In this document: positions 1 to 62,488 of the stretch, one piece after another | Numbering within the stretch: position 1 is the first letter of the stretch | Layout of the letters: every line of letters starts with the position of its first letter | NCBI GenBank assembly: GCA_037039925.1 | Contig: JAXRKP010000323.1 | Span: 239,501 to 303,500 of the forward strand | Source: Doris montereyensis | Lineage: Eukaryota > Mollusca > Gastropoda > Nudibranchia > Dorididae | Direction of reading: 5' to 3' | DNA: 64,000 bases | Notes under the pieces: generated by a model | Databases searched by the model: none | What the model saw: the letters and a program-made list of their open reading frames with translations, nothing else | Told to the model about the DNA's origin: nothing | Program-made: the position numbers and the translations under genes

Positions 1-374
1 GAATTTTATTTTGTCTCCATGTTCTTTCTCTCTCTATATTTTTTCCTTCCTGACTCCTCCTGCTTTCTCTGTTGAACTCTTTCTTCACAACATTCTATTT
101 TTACTACCTTTTCTCCTACTGTTAGTCATGTTGATGAAGATATGTTTACCAAGTAAAGTTGAATTCACTGTCTAAAAGGGGAATTTTATTTATTTATGCT
201 TGCAATGCTTAAAAGCATATTTTTTTGTCTTGCGAACTTTATACCATTGACTTCTGTTAAGAAATTTTTACAAGCATTTGATTGACTTACAATGTTATAA
301 AAATCCTTTCATTGTTTTTTGTCAGTGTCAAGTATCTCTTTTTATTTTGTTCCATTAAAAAAAAATTGAAACAG
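1..374. other. SMC5 intron, 3' part
   Basis: AT-rich DNA with no recognisable coding match. It ends in a pyrimidine/A-rich run and an ACAG acceptor directly before the first visible SMC5 exon, so it is read as the end of an intron whose upstream exon, carrying the start codon, lies outside the window. Confidence 0.7.
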
Positions 375-51721
<51,347 letters not shown>

Positions 51722-51747
<26 letters not shown>

Positions 51748-51975
51748 TGAATGGCAAATTGGGATGCACCACTTTTGTTCACAACGGGAAGAATTTGATT
51801 GACTAGTGAATGGCAAATTGGGATGCACCACTTTTGTTCACAACGGGAAGAATTTGATTGACTAGTGAATGGCAAATTGGGATGCACCACTTTTGTTCAC
51901 AACGGGAAGAATTTGATTGACTAGTGAATGGCAAATTGGGATGCACCACTTTTGTTCACAACGGGAAGAATGATG
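51722..51975 (+). repeat. 59-bp minisatellite made of last codons + stop + 3'UTR, 4-5 copies
   Basis: The unit contains GGGAAGAATTTGATTGACTA, GTGAATGGCAAATTGGGATG and CACCACTTTTGTTCACAAC. The first copy overlaps the SMC5 stop codon; the remaining near-identical copies lie in the 3'UTR, so the transcript would repeat the end of its own reading frame. Confidence 0.96.
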
Positions 51976-52700
51976 TTCAAACAGGAAATCGTGTAACAAA
52001 ACATTAATGCTGTTCTGACTTTTCATGTAACAATATTTTAAAGTCAATTTTATTGGAAGAATTATGCAAGAATATAAGACATCTTTTTCAAGGTGACCAC
52101 TATTGTGTAATGTATTATTATATACCAATGATATCTGCAGTCGTCAAGAATTAGTTAACATGATATTTAAATAATTATTGACAATCATAATAAAATGGTG
52201 TACTAGGATATTTTTTCAAATATTCAATTTTACTACTTTGCGATGAGCATAGGATTAGGATTCAGCTGTTGGCTATTGACTCCTATTATTACTGAGTCAC
52301 ATCAGATATTGTTCACACTGTAAAATAGCAATGTGATTGTGAATATTATTTGTCATTTTACACGACTAATGCTTTTAATATAGGGACCTCCACCCTGTAA
52401 CCTTTCTTTACTATGATTAGAAAAAGTCACAGATGTTTCCCATCAACATTGGTATCTCAATAGCAGCAAGATGTCATTTTATTCCTAATTTTTATTTTTG
52501 TTTTATTCACAGAACTAGATTCAAAATCAGCGAAGAATCTGTTGCCTTGCTTTTAGTTTTAAACTTTTATATAGTAAATAGTACATTGCATGTCACGAAA
52601 TAAAGTCTTATGCAACATACCACCTTCTTCTGTGTTTCCTGTTCCATTGCATGTGTTTAACATGTTTGTTTTCTCAGATTGTTATCTCAAACTACAATGA
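51976..52700 (+). other. SMC5 3' untranslated region and downstream flank
   Basis: AT-rich with no coding match or array. It contains the poly(A) signal listed separately. Confidence 0.6.
52599..52604 (+). promoter_or_regulatory. SMC5 poly(A) signal
   Basis: AATAAA in the context CACGAAATAAAGTCTTATGC, about 850 bp after the stop codon and followed by a T/G-rich stretch (TTCTTCTGTGTTTCCTGTT). It is the first strong signal I see on this strand after the stop. Confidence 0.6.
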
Positions 52701-52719
52701 CAAATAAGTGGAAAGAACA

Positions 52720-52860
52720 ATGGGCAGTTGGCGGGTGCTTCTGGTAAATCCTACTTCTTTCCTTTCATTCTTCCAGTCATCTTTTATTTTGCTGTTTTCA
52801 CTTTCTTTATTCACCCTGAGATCACCACTTCTTATGGTGGATTGAGTAACTCTTTGAGCC
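52720..52860 (+). mobile_element. Short SINE-like element, copy 8
   Basis: GGGCAGTTGGCGGGTGCTTC, AAATCCTACTTCTTTCC, TTTTATTTTGCTGTTTTCAC, CACCCTGAGATCACC, TATGGTGGATTGAGTAA. Its tail is cut off by what looks like the 5' end of a piggyBac element. Confidence 0.8.
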
Positions 52861-53127
52861 CGCTGCGGCCGATGGTTTTGACACAATGGCCGAGCGGCCA
52901 CACACTGCGGCCGGTAGACATATGCTATTATTTATGCCTCTACAACAGTAATTAATTAATAAAAACATGAAATTTCTTCAATACGATCTTCTAATCTTCT
53001 ACGATGATTCTGCTTTCCTTTTGAAGCATTAGGTCCTAGAGGGATCTCTAAATTGGGGAAATTGTGATGTAAACAAAGAGTAGCACAGATTTCGATTGAA
53101 GAAAGCCTTTCTTGACGGACAAAGCCA

Positions 53128-54680
53128 TGGCTGCCTCACATAAGACGTTGCACTCGCCAAGAAGTTATCGACTTGTTCTTAAATATCGTCGACAGTGATG
53201 TTAGTGATAATGACAGTGATGAATTAGATCTAGATCTAGATCTACAGATTCTAGTCACGACGGCAGTGACTCCATTAGAGTTAGATCTGTAAGGTCTAGA
53301 TCTAGATCTCCCATCAATGGACCTTCTACTTCTACATCAGGACTAGCAACTACACTAGGGAACAACTAATAGGCCTAGATCTGTTGTACGACGGCCTCCA
53401 CCAACAGATAGATGGGAAGTAGTGGATAGAGGTGAGACTGAAAACAACTTTAGTTTCAACCCTCCAAATGGATATGGTGTGCAAGCAGCAAGCACTGAAG
53501 CAGCACTAAATGAGGAAAGTTCAGCTTTAGACCATTTCTTTGCCTCCCTACACAGATGACATTATTGATGAACTGATTAGAAATAGAAGCATAAATCGAT
53601 ATGCAAAGTATAAGGTCACCGTGAATACACCGGCATGAAAACGCTCAGTTTACGGTAGTTGGACAGATGTCGACCAGACTGACAGTGACATGATGGTCTA
53701 CTTTGCCCTGCTCATTTCGATGGCAATACTGGATAAACCACGATACAGGGATTACTGGGCTATCACACCCAAGTACCAGCATACATCCTGGTATCATCAT
53801 GCCATGACAAGAGACAGATTCAAAGCCATCCACTTCACAATGCTGCTTTGTACCGACACAGAAGCTGCTAGCAGTGAAAAGATTCAGCTATTTATGACTG
53901 CTCTTGTTACAAACTTCCAATCAGCATTTTATCCTTTTCAGAATGTGTCAATAGACGAAATGGTAGTGGGCTGGAAAGGATCTTCAAATATAGGCAGTAC
54001 AACTCAAGCAAGCCGAAAAATTCTGCATAAAAATGTTTGGTTTGTGTGACAGTTCGACTAGTTACACGTATATTACAAGTGGTTACACGTATATTACAAG
54101 TGGTTACATTACAACTGGTTATATTACAAGTGGTTACACGTATATTACAACTGGTTACACGTATATTACAAGTGGTTACACGTATATTACAAACACGCAT
54201 TATATTACAACTGGTTACACGTAAAACCTTCTTGGGTATTTTGGCACTGAAACTGCCTATGATCCCAAAGGTGACCCTAACGGTGAGTCAGCTTTCAAGG
54301 TGTTTCAAACCCTACTCAGTCCTCTCAGCAAGAGTCATCACATATTCGCTGACCGTTATTACTCTACGAGAAATCTCATGGAATTCTTGTTGCATCGCCA
54401 CCAGTATTACACTGGGACGTTCCAGTCCAACAGGCGCAGGGGTTTCCATTGGAAGTAATGGAAGTGGTTGAATTCAAAATCATACACGCTGACAGTAATA
54501 GTAATACTCAAGGGACAGATACCAGCTGCTAACTTCATTAGTTTTCACCAAGGGAAACGACTCATGCAACCAGATAAATAAACTTGCCAATTGTGTATCA
54601 ATAAATATCATCAAAAGACAGTCTAGGACCAACTCAAGAGCAGTTAAAATACCCCATGCCAAAACAGAACATAACAAATA
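53128..54680 (+). pseudogene. piggyBac transposase pseudogene (DDE_Tnp_1_7 type)
   Basis: An acidic N-terminus (DSDVSDNDSDELDLD) typical of PGBD4-like proteins is followed, through frame changes, by DDIIDELIRNRSINRYAKYK, then an open stretch (53690-54049) with DSDMMVYFALLISMAI, RDRFKAIHF and the conserved VSIDEMVVGWKG. After LHKNVWF an array of 21-bp units intervenes, then YFGTETAYDPKGD and the conserved ADRYYSTRNLMEFLL in another frame. Several frameshifts and stops make it non-functional. DNA cut-and-paste at TTAA would be its ancestral function. Confidence 0.85.
54056..54222 (+). repeat. 21-bp minisatellite inside the piggyBac transposase
   Basis: Units ACGTATATTACAAGTGGTTAC (TYITSGY in one frame) and a shorter ATTACAACTGGTTAT type, about 9 in total. 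It sits between the VWF-GLCDS-like strand and the ETAYDP motif, where related transposases have only a short D-S-K-T-G-Y loop; the array looks like an expansion of that loop. Confidence 0.85.
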
Positions 54681-55039
54681 TAAAACTTGTTTTTTTTTGT
54701 ACCTATGGATCGGAACAACTTAGACAAAGACATCATACACAAACCAATTGATGACGGTTTTAAAACAGCAATATTCAGCCAACAGTAAAGCTAAAGCCTA
54801 AAGCACTAAAACACTAAAGCACAACTCAAATAGTAACTGGACTGACCACCACTCTCACTCATCATACCCATTGTATTAAAGCTCAGTAGGGATTCTTTGG
54901 CGTAAAATTAGAGATCACAGATAATCAAGACAAGTTGGTTATCATACAGGATAAGAGGATGAAGATCCTTTTTAATTTATGTTTTAGAAAAAAACTGATT
55001 TGTTTTGAAATATCAGACTGCTGCTATTTTATGACAAAT
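54681..55039. other. Unassigned interval
   Basis: AT-rich, with a TAAAGC-repeated stretch near 54785-54820. No gene or transposon end recognised. Confidence 0.4.
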
Positions 55040-55487
55040 AGAGGTTAGTCAACTGGTCTTGTGCTATTTAGAGGCTAGTCTTGTGCTATTTAGAGGCTGG
55101 TCTTGTGTTAAATAGAGGCTAGTCTAGTGTTAAATAGAGGCTAGTCTTGTGTTAAATAGAGGCTAGTCTTGTGTTAAATCTCGCTTGAAGACCCACTACT
55201 TCTCCAACATATTTAGATGAATTTTATTGAATTACGTGCTTTTACTGAATTGATTGTGATACTATTTTTTATTGATGCATCTGTTTTATGTAAAATGTTT
55301 TAGCCATAGCATGCCATGCCTGTGTAATCATTTTGTTTGTAATGCGCCTTGAGCTCTTCTGAGGGAAGGCTAATATAAATATTCTTCTTATCTTAAATAG
55401 AGGCTAGCCTTGTGCTAAATAGAGGCTAGTCTTGTGTTAAATAGAGGCTAGTATTGTGTTAAATAGAGGCTAGTCTTGTGATAAATA
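55040..55487 (+). repeat. 22-bp minisatellite interrupted by a LINE tail
   Basis: Units of AGAGGCTAGTCTTGTGTTAAAT at 55040-55170 and 55392-55487, split by about 220 bp of foreign sequence. The two halves have the same unit and were once one array. Confidence 0.88.
55172..55394 (+). mobile_element. LINE 3' end inserted in the minisatellite
   Basis: Begins CTCGCTTGAAGACCCACTAC (LKTHYFSNIF then stop, the common L2-like ORF2 ending), then a 3'UTR with ATGCGCCTTGAGCTCTTCTG, GGCTAATATAAATATTC and TTCTTATCTT. Confidence 0.7.
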
Positions 55488-56305
55488 GAATTGCTTTTGT
55501 TGATTTATCAAGAATCTAAAAAATCTGTGATAAGAATTGCTTTTGTTGATTAATCAAGAATCTAAAAATGTTGTGATAAGAATTGCTTTTGTTGATTAAT
55601 CAAGAATCTAAAAGTGTTGTGATAAGAATTGCTTTTGTTGATTAATCAAGAATCTAAAAGTGTTGTGGTAAGAATTGCTTTTGTTGATAAATCAAGAATC
55701 TAAAAGTATTGTGGTAAGAATTGCTTTTGTTGATTAATCAAGAATCTAAAAGTGAAAGTGTTGTAAGAATTGCTTTTGTTGATTAATCAAAAATCTAACA
55801 ATGTTGTGGTAAAAATTGCTTTTGTTGATTAAGTATGAATCTAAAAGTGTTGTGGTAAGAATTGCTTTTGTTGATTAATCAAGAATCTAAAAATGTTGTG
55901 GTAAGAATTGCTTTTGTTGATTAATCAAGAATCTAAAAGTATTGTGGTAAGAATTGCTTTTGTTGATTAATCAAGAATCCAAATAAGTTGTGGTAAGAAT
56001 TGCTTTTGTTGATTAATCAAGAATAAAAAAAATGTGGTAAGAATTGCTTTTGTTGATTAATCAAGAATCCCAAAATGTTGTGGTAAGAATTGCTTTTGTT
56101 GATTAATCAAGAATCCAAATATGTTGTGGTGAAGATTGCTTTTGTTGATAATCAAGAATCCAAATTTATATGTTCTGGTAAAAATTGCTTTTGTTGATAA
56201 TCAAGAATCCAAATATGTTCTGGTAAAAATTGCTTTTGTTGATTAATCAAAAATCTAAATGTGTTGTGGTAAAGATTGCTTTTGTTGATTAATCAAAAAT
56301 CCAAA
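55488..56305 (+). repeat. 46-bp minisatellite, about 18 copies
   Basis: The unit contains GAATTGCTTTTGTTGATTAA, TCAAGAATCTAAAAGTGTTG and TGGTAA. Later copies carry CCAAATATGTTCTG and single-base gaps. Confidence 0.95.
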
Positions 56306-56944
56306 TGTTGTGGGCCCTCCTCTAAGCCTTTTAGCTGTCTCCCCCACCCCTCCCCACCCCCCTCACTCTCTGTGATTATCTGTCTGTTTCTCTTTGTCAT
56401 TGTTAGTACTATTACACATTCACTCAATTAAATAGTACTGAAATGGGAGGACCAATCAAATTACACTTCATGTAAATGTGTGTCTTCGCAGAGGGCATGT
56501 GTTGAATAAGCAAAGAAGTTGCTATCTGTTGGTCAAGTATATTGCAGGTTTATTGGCTAATCAATAAAGACTGAAAGCCAATCAAATGAAAAGTTCACAT
56601 TCCAATCTCAATTGAGCTTAGTCACGATGGTCCTTATACGCAAGGGCAAAGTTCACACCAATCGCTGGGCAGGGGTGTGTGAAAAGATCTTGGCCGGCCA
56701 CATCGAGGGCATACCCCAAAAACTGACATCTTGGCACCATTCTTATCATAACGTCCGAGTGACAATCATTTTTGTTTTTCAATACAAGTAAGCAAAAGTC
56801 TTCTTTACTTGGCGAAGTGGGACTTATAAGTAGCCCTGTAATGGTATGTGGTAGGGAGACAAGTGATGAAGTGACGTCAAGTTTGCAAACACCACGCATT
56901 GCATTACAAGTATTGCGTAACGGTGTGCGACTAATTTGTCGTGG
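56306..56944. other. Unassigned interval
   Basis: A C-rich stretch (56338-56365), then ordinary sequence. A 121-codon minus-strand frame (56618-56983) resembles nothing I know and overlaps the SINE, so I do not call it a gene. Confidence 0.4.
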
Positions 56945-57265
56945 ACAGAGGGCACTCGGTAGTCCAGAGGCAAGGTCTCTCAACCAAACAGGTTGTGGGT
57001 TCTAGTCGACAGTTGAAAAGTTTCTTGTTTTTTCAAGTTTCAAGCAAAATCTATTCCCTCTGGTCCAGGTAGGTGGATCAACACCTAGTCCTATGGGAGA
57101 CGGACGATAAAATAGGTCCAGTGTGCAGATCACAGCACTCTATGCACATTTAAGATCCCTGGCTGTTTACAGTTTATAGGACAGTACGGGGAAAATTAAA
57201 AATCCTACCAAAATCCCGAGATCACCTCAGTTGTGGATGTGGGTAAATCAAATAAAAATGATTAT
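56945..57265 (+). mobile_element. tRNA-Leu-like SINE, most complete copy
   Basis: The head, GGTAGTCCAGAGGCAAGGTC then GTTGTGGGTTCTAGTC, has A- and B-box-like segments; the body has GGTCCAGGTAGGTGGATCAA, GAGACGGACGATAAAAT and CAGATCACAGCACTCTATGC; the tail has CCGAGATCACCTCAG and TTGTGGATGTGGGTAAATCA then an A-rich end. The tail resembles the tail of the short SINE-like family, suggesting a shared 3' end. Confidence 0.75.
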
Positions 57266-57640
57266 AACCCCATTGAAAAATGTGTGTGTGTGTTAGTATG
57301 TGTATTTATTCTTACTCTCTTTCTTCCTCTCTCTGTTTTGTCTCTCTCTCTCTCTCTCTGTCTCTCTCTGTCTCTCTCTCTCTGTCTGTCTCTCTTTCAC
57401 ATCTCCCTCCCCATTAAAGCTCAGCTGTATAACAAAGATATTGAATGCAATAAGATCATAATTTTATTTCGTTATCAAACATTTTCTGCAAACATTGTAC
57501 ACTTATTGATTCTCAATCTTATATTTCATTCACAAGGTAGAAATAAGTATAGAAGCTACTGAATGTTATAATAAATGCATATTGTTAGCTGTTGTCTCAA
57601 TGTCACAGTACAGGGGATACAAGAAAGTGTGTACTATAAT
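57266..57640. other. CT/GT-rich stretch and flank
   Basis: A short TG run (57282-57294) and a CT/CTGT microsatellite (57335-57393), followed by unremarkable sequence. Confidence 0.6.
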
Positions 57641-58725
57641 AATGCAAAATTTTATATAGCGCCCCTATCCATGAGGGTCATCATACTCAGGTGCACTTTA
57701 CAAAGGCTAAGACATACATGTACATCATATAATAACTTACATAATGTACTCAATATTTAAAATTACTATAAAATCAAGACATCTACATACACGAAACATT
57801 GTTACTAATGTTACAATTAAGATGAACAGTATCTAAAAATGACGATGTGCTAAATACAAGATGGCCCTATACACGCGTGCGCGCGCACACACATTGCAGG
57901 TGCCAAACCCTCACACCCCATGATAGGTCGAAAAGTCAGTTTTAAAAGTCTCCGTATATAAAAGTAAATTAATAGTTAAAGAAGTCAAAGAGATCTAAGA
58001 ATAATTACATATACATGACAGTGTTAAAGATACCATACATCAATAAAACACTAAACACAGGTTTTAGAAAATGCCAATAAGTTAAATATTATGTGTCGAA
58101 AGTGAAGCGGAACAACTCTGTTTTAAGTGACTCAGACTGTTTAAAGGAAGGAAGGGTTGTACAATTTCTAGTTTTACCTGAAAAAGAATTCCATATAGCT
58201 GGGGCCGAAAAGGTGAAAGAACGTTCGAGAAATTTTGTCTTAGGGACGCTTCTTTTAAGTTGCAAAGATTGTGATGATCCAAGCAGACGATTGGGGTGGT
58301 GAACTTTAAGGAGATATTTTAGATAGTCTGGGGCAATGTCATGAATGCAGTTGAAAGTGAGACATGCTATCTTATATACGATTCTCCTCTCTACTGGGAG
58401 CCAATGTAGAGAGCACGAAACAGCAGTGATGTGTTAAGATTTTTGGTTTTAGTTACAATTCTTGCTGCTTTATTTTGAAGTAATTGTAATCGATGAATGG
58501 AAGCCTTTAACAACCTATAAAGAAGAGAATTACACTAAATTACAGTAGTCAAGACGACTTGTGACAAGGGCATGGACAAGCATTTTACATGTTTCTTGGT
58601 CTAACACATTTCGGATACGAGAAATGCTTTTAAGGACACAATGGATTGTTTGACAAACTTTGTAATATACTGAACTCAATAAAACAGCTCTCCGAGTTCT
58701 GTAACTTCGAAACAATTTGAAAACA
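57640..58725 (-). mobile_element. LINE ORF2 C-terminus and 3'UTR, minus strand
   Basis: The reverse complement reads, with breaks, NVLDQETCKMLVHALVTSRL DYCN, then HRLQLLQNKAARIV, then LPVERRIVYKIACLTF, KFLERSFTFSAPAIWN and KTELFRF before a stop (58089-58091). These are the ordered hallmarks of the end of Jockey/L2/CR1 reverse-transcriptase proteins. The 3'UTR runs to the GGATAGGGGCGCTATATAAA terminal motif near 57652. The 5' side is cut off where the Gypsy relic begins. Confidence 0.85.
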
Positions 58726-58727
58726 TC

Positions 58728-59211
58728 AATCAGAGATAGATTTGTCTGTGGACTTAAGGATGAATTCATTCAAAAGCGACTCTTACAAGAACATAACCTT
58801 AACCTTGAAGGGGCAACTGCGTTAGCACTAGCAATGGAAACTGCGCAAAGAGATGCTGCAGAGATCCATAACAATGACAACCCCTCTGCAGTACATAAGA
58901 TTCATGCTAGGACTACACGACCGCAATATGCAACACGACCGCAATATGCCAGCAAGAAAACACATTACCCACCATGTCAGTCTTGTGGCAAAACCAATCA
59001 TAACAGATCCGATTGTTATCTCAGGGATGCTATATGCAATCGTTGCTCCAAAACAGGACACATTCAAACGGTCTGCAAGTCAAACAGCTTTGACGGCGGA
59101 TATAGGAACACAGCACGGAAACCCCCAACAAACCCTAAACCAGTTCACGAGCTCGATGAAGACAATTTTGTTCTAGAAATGTACAACTTGAAAGGCAGAA
59201 CCCCAAAATAA
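58728..59211 (+). pseudogene. Gypsy gag C-terminus with two zinc knuckles
   Basis: Starts in the RDRFVCGLKDEFIQKRLLQ region, the end of the capsid, and carries two CCHC knuckles: C-X2-C-X4-H-X4-C (CQSCGKTNHNRSDC) and CNRCSKTGHIQTVC, at about 58976-59080. These would bind RNA. The N-terminal half of gag is absent. Confidence 0.9.
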
Positions 59212-59214
59212 CGG

Positions 59215-59430
59215 TTAATCTCAAAATTGATGACGTCAACACACAAATGGAGCTTGACACAGGCTCAGCCTTATCAGTCATGACCAAACATGACTATCAA
59301 AGCATATTCAATAAAATGCCACAACTAGACAAAACCGAGGTTCGTCTTAAAACGTACACCAACGAAATTATACATCCTCTGGGACAAATATCGGTCAACG
59401 TAAAACTCAAAAACCAAAATAAACAATAAA
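59215..59430 (+). pseudogene. Gypsy aspartic protease
   Basis: Contains the active-site motif DTGSALS (about 59257-59277) and a PLGQI flap-side segment. Breaks at a TAA near 59428; the continuing ILGRDWL motif lies in another frame near 59472. Confidence 0.85.
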
Positions 59431-59439
59431 CAACTACCT

Positions 59440-60539
59440 CTCCTCATTCTTGAAAAGGGGAGTAACCCTATCCTGGGACGTGACTGGTTATCAGAGCTGC
59501 AGCTTGACTGGCACAGTATACATCATATTGCTCCCAAACAAACCATTGATAAACTACTGACAGAGTTTTCGGACGTTTTCTCCGATGGTATTGAACGGTC
59601 AAAGGACTCAATGGCACATTACACGTCAAAGATGGTGCCATACCCAAATTTTGCAAAGCACGCTCAGTTCCATATGCTTTCAGAGCCAAGGTCAAACAAG
59701 AATTAGACAACTTAGAGCAACAGGGTATTATAACTAAAGTCACCACATCCGATTGGGCAACTCCCATCGTTCCAGTGATAAAAGCCAATGGCAGCGTAAG
59801 AATTTGTGGGGATTATAAAGTGACAGTTAACCCGGTTCTGAATACCGAACAATACACAATGCCAAAAATGGATGACATGTTGGCTATTTTGGAGCAAGGT
59901 CAAACATACTCCAAGATCGATCTCCGACAAGCTTATCTCCAACTGCCTCTTGATGACGCCTCTCGAAAAATTACCACCATCAACACAAGCAAAGGATTGT
60001 ACACATATAATCGCTTGCCTTTCGGCATATCGTCATCACCTGCAATATGGCAAAAGACAATGGACATCGTACTCCAAGGAGTCTCCGGGATACCATGCAA
60101 CCAAGATGATATAATCCTGACTGGGGAATCCGACGAAGAACATTACGAAAATTTACATAAAGTCTTACACAGGCTCCAACAATATGGCATCAAAGTAAAT
60201 CTTGATAAATGCAAGTTTTTTCAGGAAAAAGTTATTTTCTGCGGCATAAAGATCACTCGGAATGGCATTCACAAAACTGATGATAAAATACAGGCCATCA
60301 TCCAGGCGCCTCAGCCAACGAATAAAACACAACTGAGATTATTCTTAGGACTGGTTAACTACTATCATAAATGGTTAGACAACATAGCTAACATTGCCAA
60401 ACCGTTGTATGAACAGCTGCAAAACAACAAGCATTTCCTATGGACAAACACCTGCGAAACTGCCTTCACTGAAATAAAAGAAATGATAGCTTCAGAAAAG
60501 GTATTGATAAGATTCAATCCAGAGCTACCCTCAGACTAG
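59440..60539 (+). pseudogene. Gypsy reverse transcriptase
   Basis: From 59775 to 60539 one open frame covers the fingers and palm: VRICGDYKVTVNPVL, YSKIDLRQAYLQLPLDD (first catalytic Asp), RLPFGISSSPAIWQ and the active-site pair as NQDDIILTG. Both aspartates remain though the usual Y-x precedes them as N-Q. The N-terminal part (59440-59775), including the PIVPV connection, is in shifted frames. Confidence 0.9.
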
Positions 60540-60905
60540 CTACAGATGCATCCCCATACGGCATCGGAGCCGTCTTGTCCCACATAACCTCAAAAGGAGA
60601 AGAAAGGCCAATAGCATACGCATCTCGTACCCTGAATACTGCCGAGCAGAACTACTCACAGCTTGATAAAGAAGCACTCTCCATTGTATGGGGTGTCAAA
60701 AGATTTTTCAACTACGTATGTGGAAAACACTTTACATTGATCACCGACCATCAGCCGTTGAAATTTATCTTTAGCCCAACTAGAGCAATTCCAGCCATGT
60801 CGGCTGCCCGCCAGCAACGATACGCTCTATATCTATCAGGCTTTCATTACGCCATCGAATATCGTAATTCGAAGGCTAACGATAATGCTGACAGTCTATC
60901 TTGAT
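60536..60905 (+). pseudogene. Gypsy RNase H
   Basis: LATDASPYGIGAVLSH (catalytic Asp), YSQLDKEALSIVWGVKRF (catalytic Glu), TLITDHQPLKFIF (catalytic Asp) and NADSLSR-like end, with a stop in place of the Arg codon. Otherwise open; one-base shift from the reverse-transcriptase frame. Confidence 0.9.
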
Positions 60906-60929
60906 TGCCTCTTCCAGTATCCAGTTCCA

Positions 60930-62090
60930 CGGAAGAATCAGAAAAGCAGATGGTATCTTCTACACTGAAATTATGGACTCCCTTCCAGTAAGCACTACAT
61001 CTGTTGCAAAGGAATCTCGCCACGACACTAGTATTGCCAAAATAATAGACTACGTTCAAACCGATAATTGGCCAACTCAAATGGAAGAAGATGTAAAACC
61101 GTACTTTAACAAACGCCATGAACTTGTAGTTCAACAAAATTGCCTACTCTGGGGCTACCCCGACTCATTGTTCCAGACAAACTAAGAACCAAGATACTAC
61201 ACATGCTTCATGAAGGTCACCTTGGAATAGTAAAAATGAAAAACATATCTCGTAGTTATTTCTGGTGGCCCGGTCTGGATAGTGATATTGAGACAATCAC
61301 CAAAGGTTGTCACGGCTGTGCTTCAACTCAACCAGATCCTCTCAAGGCACCTCTTCACCCTTGGCAATGGCCTGATAGACCTTGGCAAAGACTCCATATG
61401 TTTAGATTGACGCACACACGAAATGGACCTTTCCATGAGTTCAATGATTTGGTCTAGTCATTGTGAGTGACAATGGGGCACACACTTAAATGGCAACGGC
61501 ACAAAACAATTAAGTTCTTCCAACTTCCACTGCAACTTCAACAATGAAAACATCAATATTGGACAAAGGAAACATGCACACCAAACAGCTCGTTTTCTTC
61601 TGGCCTTCTCAGTGAAACCCCAGCTACATTGATGTTTTCGTCTTAGTACTTTCACCTCGATTGACACAAAATGTGTTTTCTACAAATCAAGAACACATTG
61701 TGCGTGACTTCAACATTGGGGATGGGGCACAGAAATTACGGCACAATACACTCCCAACTAGGATCCAGAACGAAATCAAAACTTCCACTGGAGCTTTTCG
61801 CCACTCCAATCAGATAGTTCAACGCAGACATCACCAAACGTGAGCAAAACATACCACCGGTAACAAAGTTCAAGACACCAGAACCTCCAGCAACACCACC
61901 AGCTTTATCACAAAGTGACCGAGACATCCGGTCACAGGTCATTCCTCCAATAGGATCACCTACCTCAGAGGAGCTCTCAAACTCCTCAACGTTGACCCAT
62001 GGTCTCACGAGGCGCAACCACCATCCACCAACTCCACACACAAACAAGCAAATGAAAGCATCAAAATACTGAATAGCAAAATTGACGAAA
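60930..62090 (+). pseudogene. Gypsy integrase, core deleted
   Basis: The HHCC zinc-binding domain is clear (LHEGHLGIVKMK...CHGC, about 61203-61323), followed by RPWQRLH, after which the first half of the catalytic core is missing. A VSDNGAHT-like remnant near 61462-61485 keeps the second catalytic Asp. A decayed chromo/GPY-like tail (VRDFNIGDG, then IVQRRHH) is at 61690-61835, with a PEPPATPPALSQ proline-rich end. Confidence 0.8.
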
Positions 62091-62220
62091 AATGGCTGTG
62101 CAGCGACCACAACATATTACAACACACTAGGTCACAATGATTAGACACAAACTAGTACTCTTCTAGCAATGAAATTTTCAGTTGAAATTTTTCTCATTTA
62201 GATTTAGATACCAGGGACCA
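61882..62220 (+). repeat. Direct repeat copy A (Gypsy 3' region)
   Basis: Shares with copy B, in the same order: CCTCCAGCAACAC, CACAAAGTGACCGA, TCACAGGTCATTCCTCCAAT, GTTGACCCATGGTCTCACGA, ACATATTACAACACACTAGG and TTTTCAGTTGAAATTTTTCT. Copy A overlaps the end of the Gypsy reading frame. Confidence 0.85.
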
Positions 62221-62488
62221 AGATCTCAATCTGCAACAATGCACCACATTTCAACAAGAATTTTAATGAATGCAAATCCCCAATCATTGATGTTTGGGGT
62301 GCAAACACACCCCATGCAGAATCTTTTCTTCAAATTGATTCTACAGAAATCATACACCCTATTTTCTTGAAACCCCCTATTTCCTGTTTAAGCACCCCAC
62401 CTACAATAGTCAAATAATATTCCTATTTCTGATAGGGTGCAAATGCACCCCTAGGCATAGAATTTATGGAATCATCCTATTTCTTGGT

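Larger units (their letters stand above)
52849..54680 (+). mobile_element. piggyBac-family transposon, 3' end not found
   Basis: The probable left end, ACTCTTTGAGCCCGCTGCGG, with GCGGCCG palindromes just inside, interrupts the SINE tail at TAA. It is followed by a decayed transposase. I did not find an inverted match to this end downstream, so the right end is truncated or unrecognised. Confidence 0.6.
58728..62090 (+). mobile_element. Gypsy-type LTR retrotransposon relic
   Basis: Gag C-terminus, protease, reverse transcriptase, RNase H and integrase pieces in canonical Ty3/Gypsy order, closest in layout to K02A2.6-like elements. The start of gag is missing at the LINE junction and I see no LTR. 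Frames change between domains and most of the integrase core is deleted, so the copy is dead. Confidence 0.9.

Noticed and set aside
56618..56983. 121-codon minus-strand frame
   Set aside because: No recognisable domain, overlaps a SINE head, no splice or promoter context.
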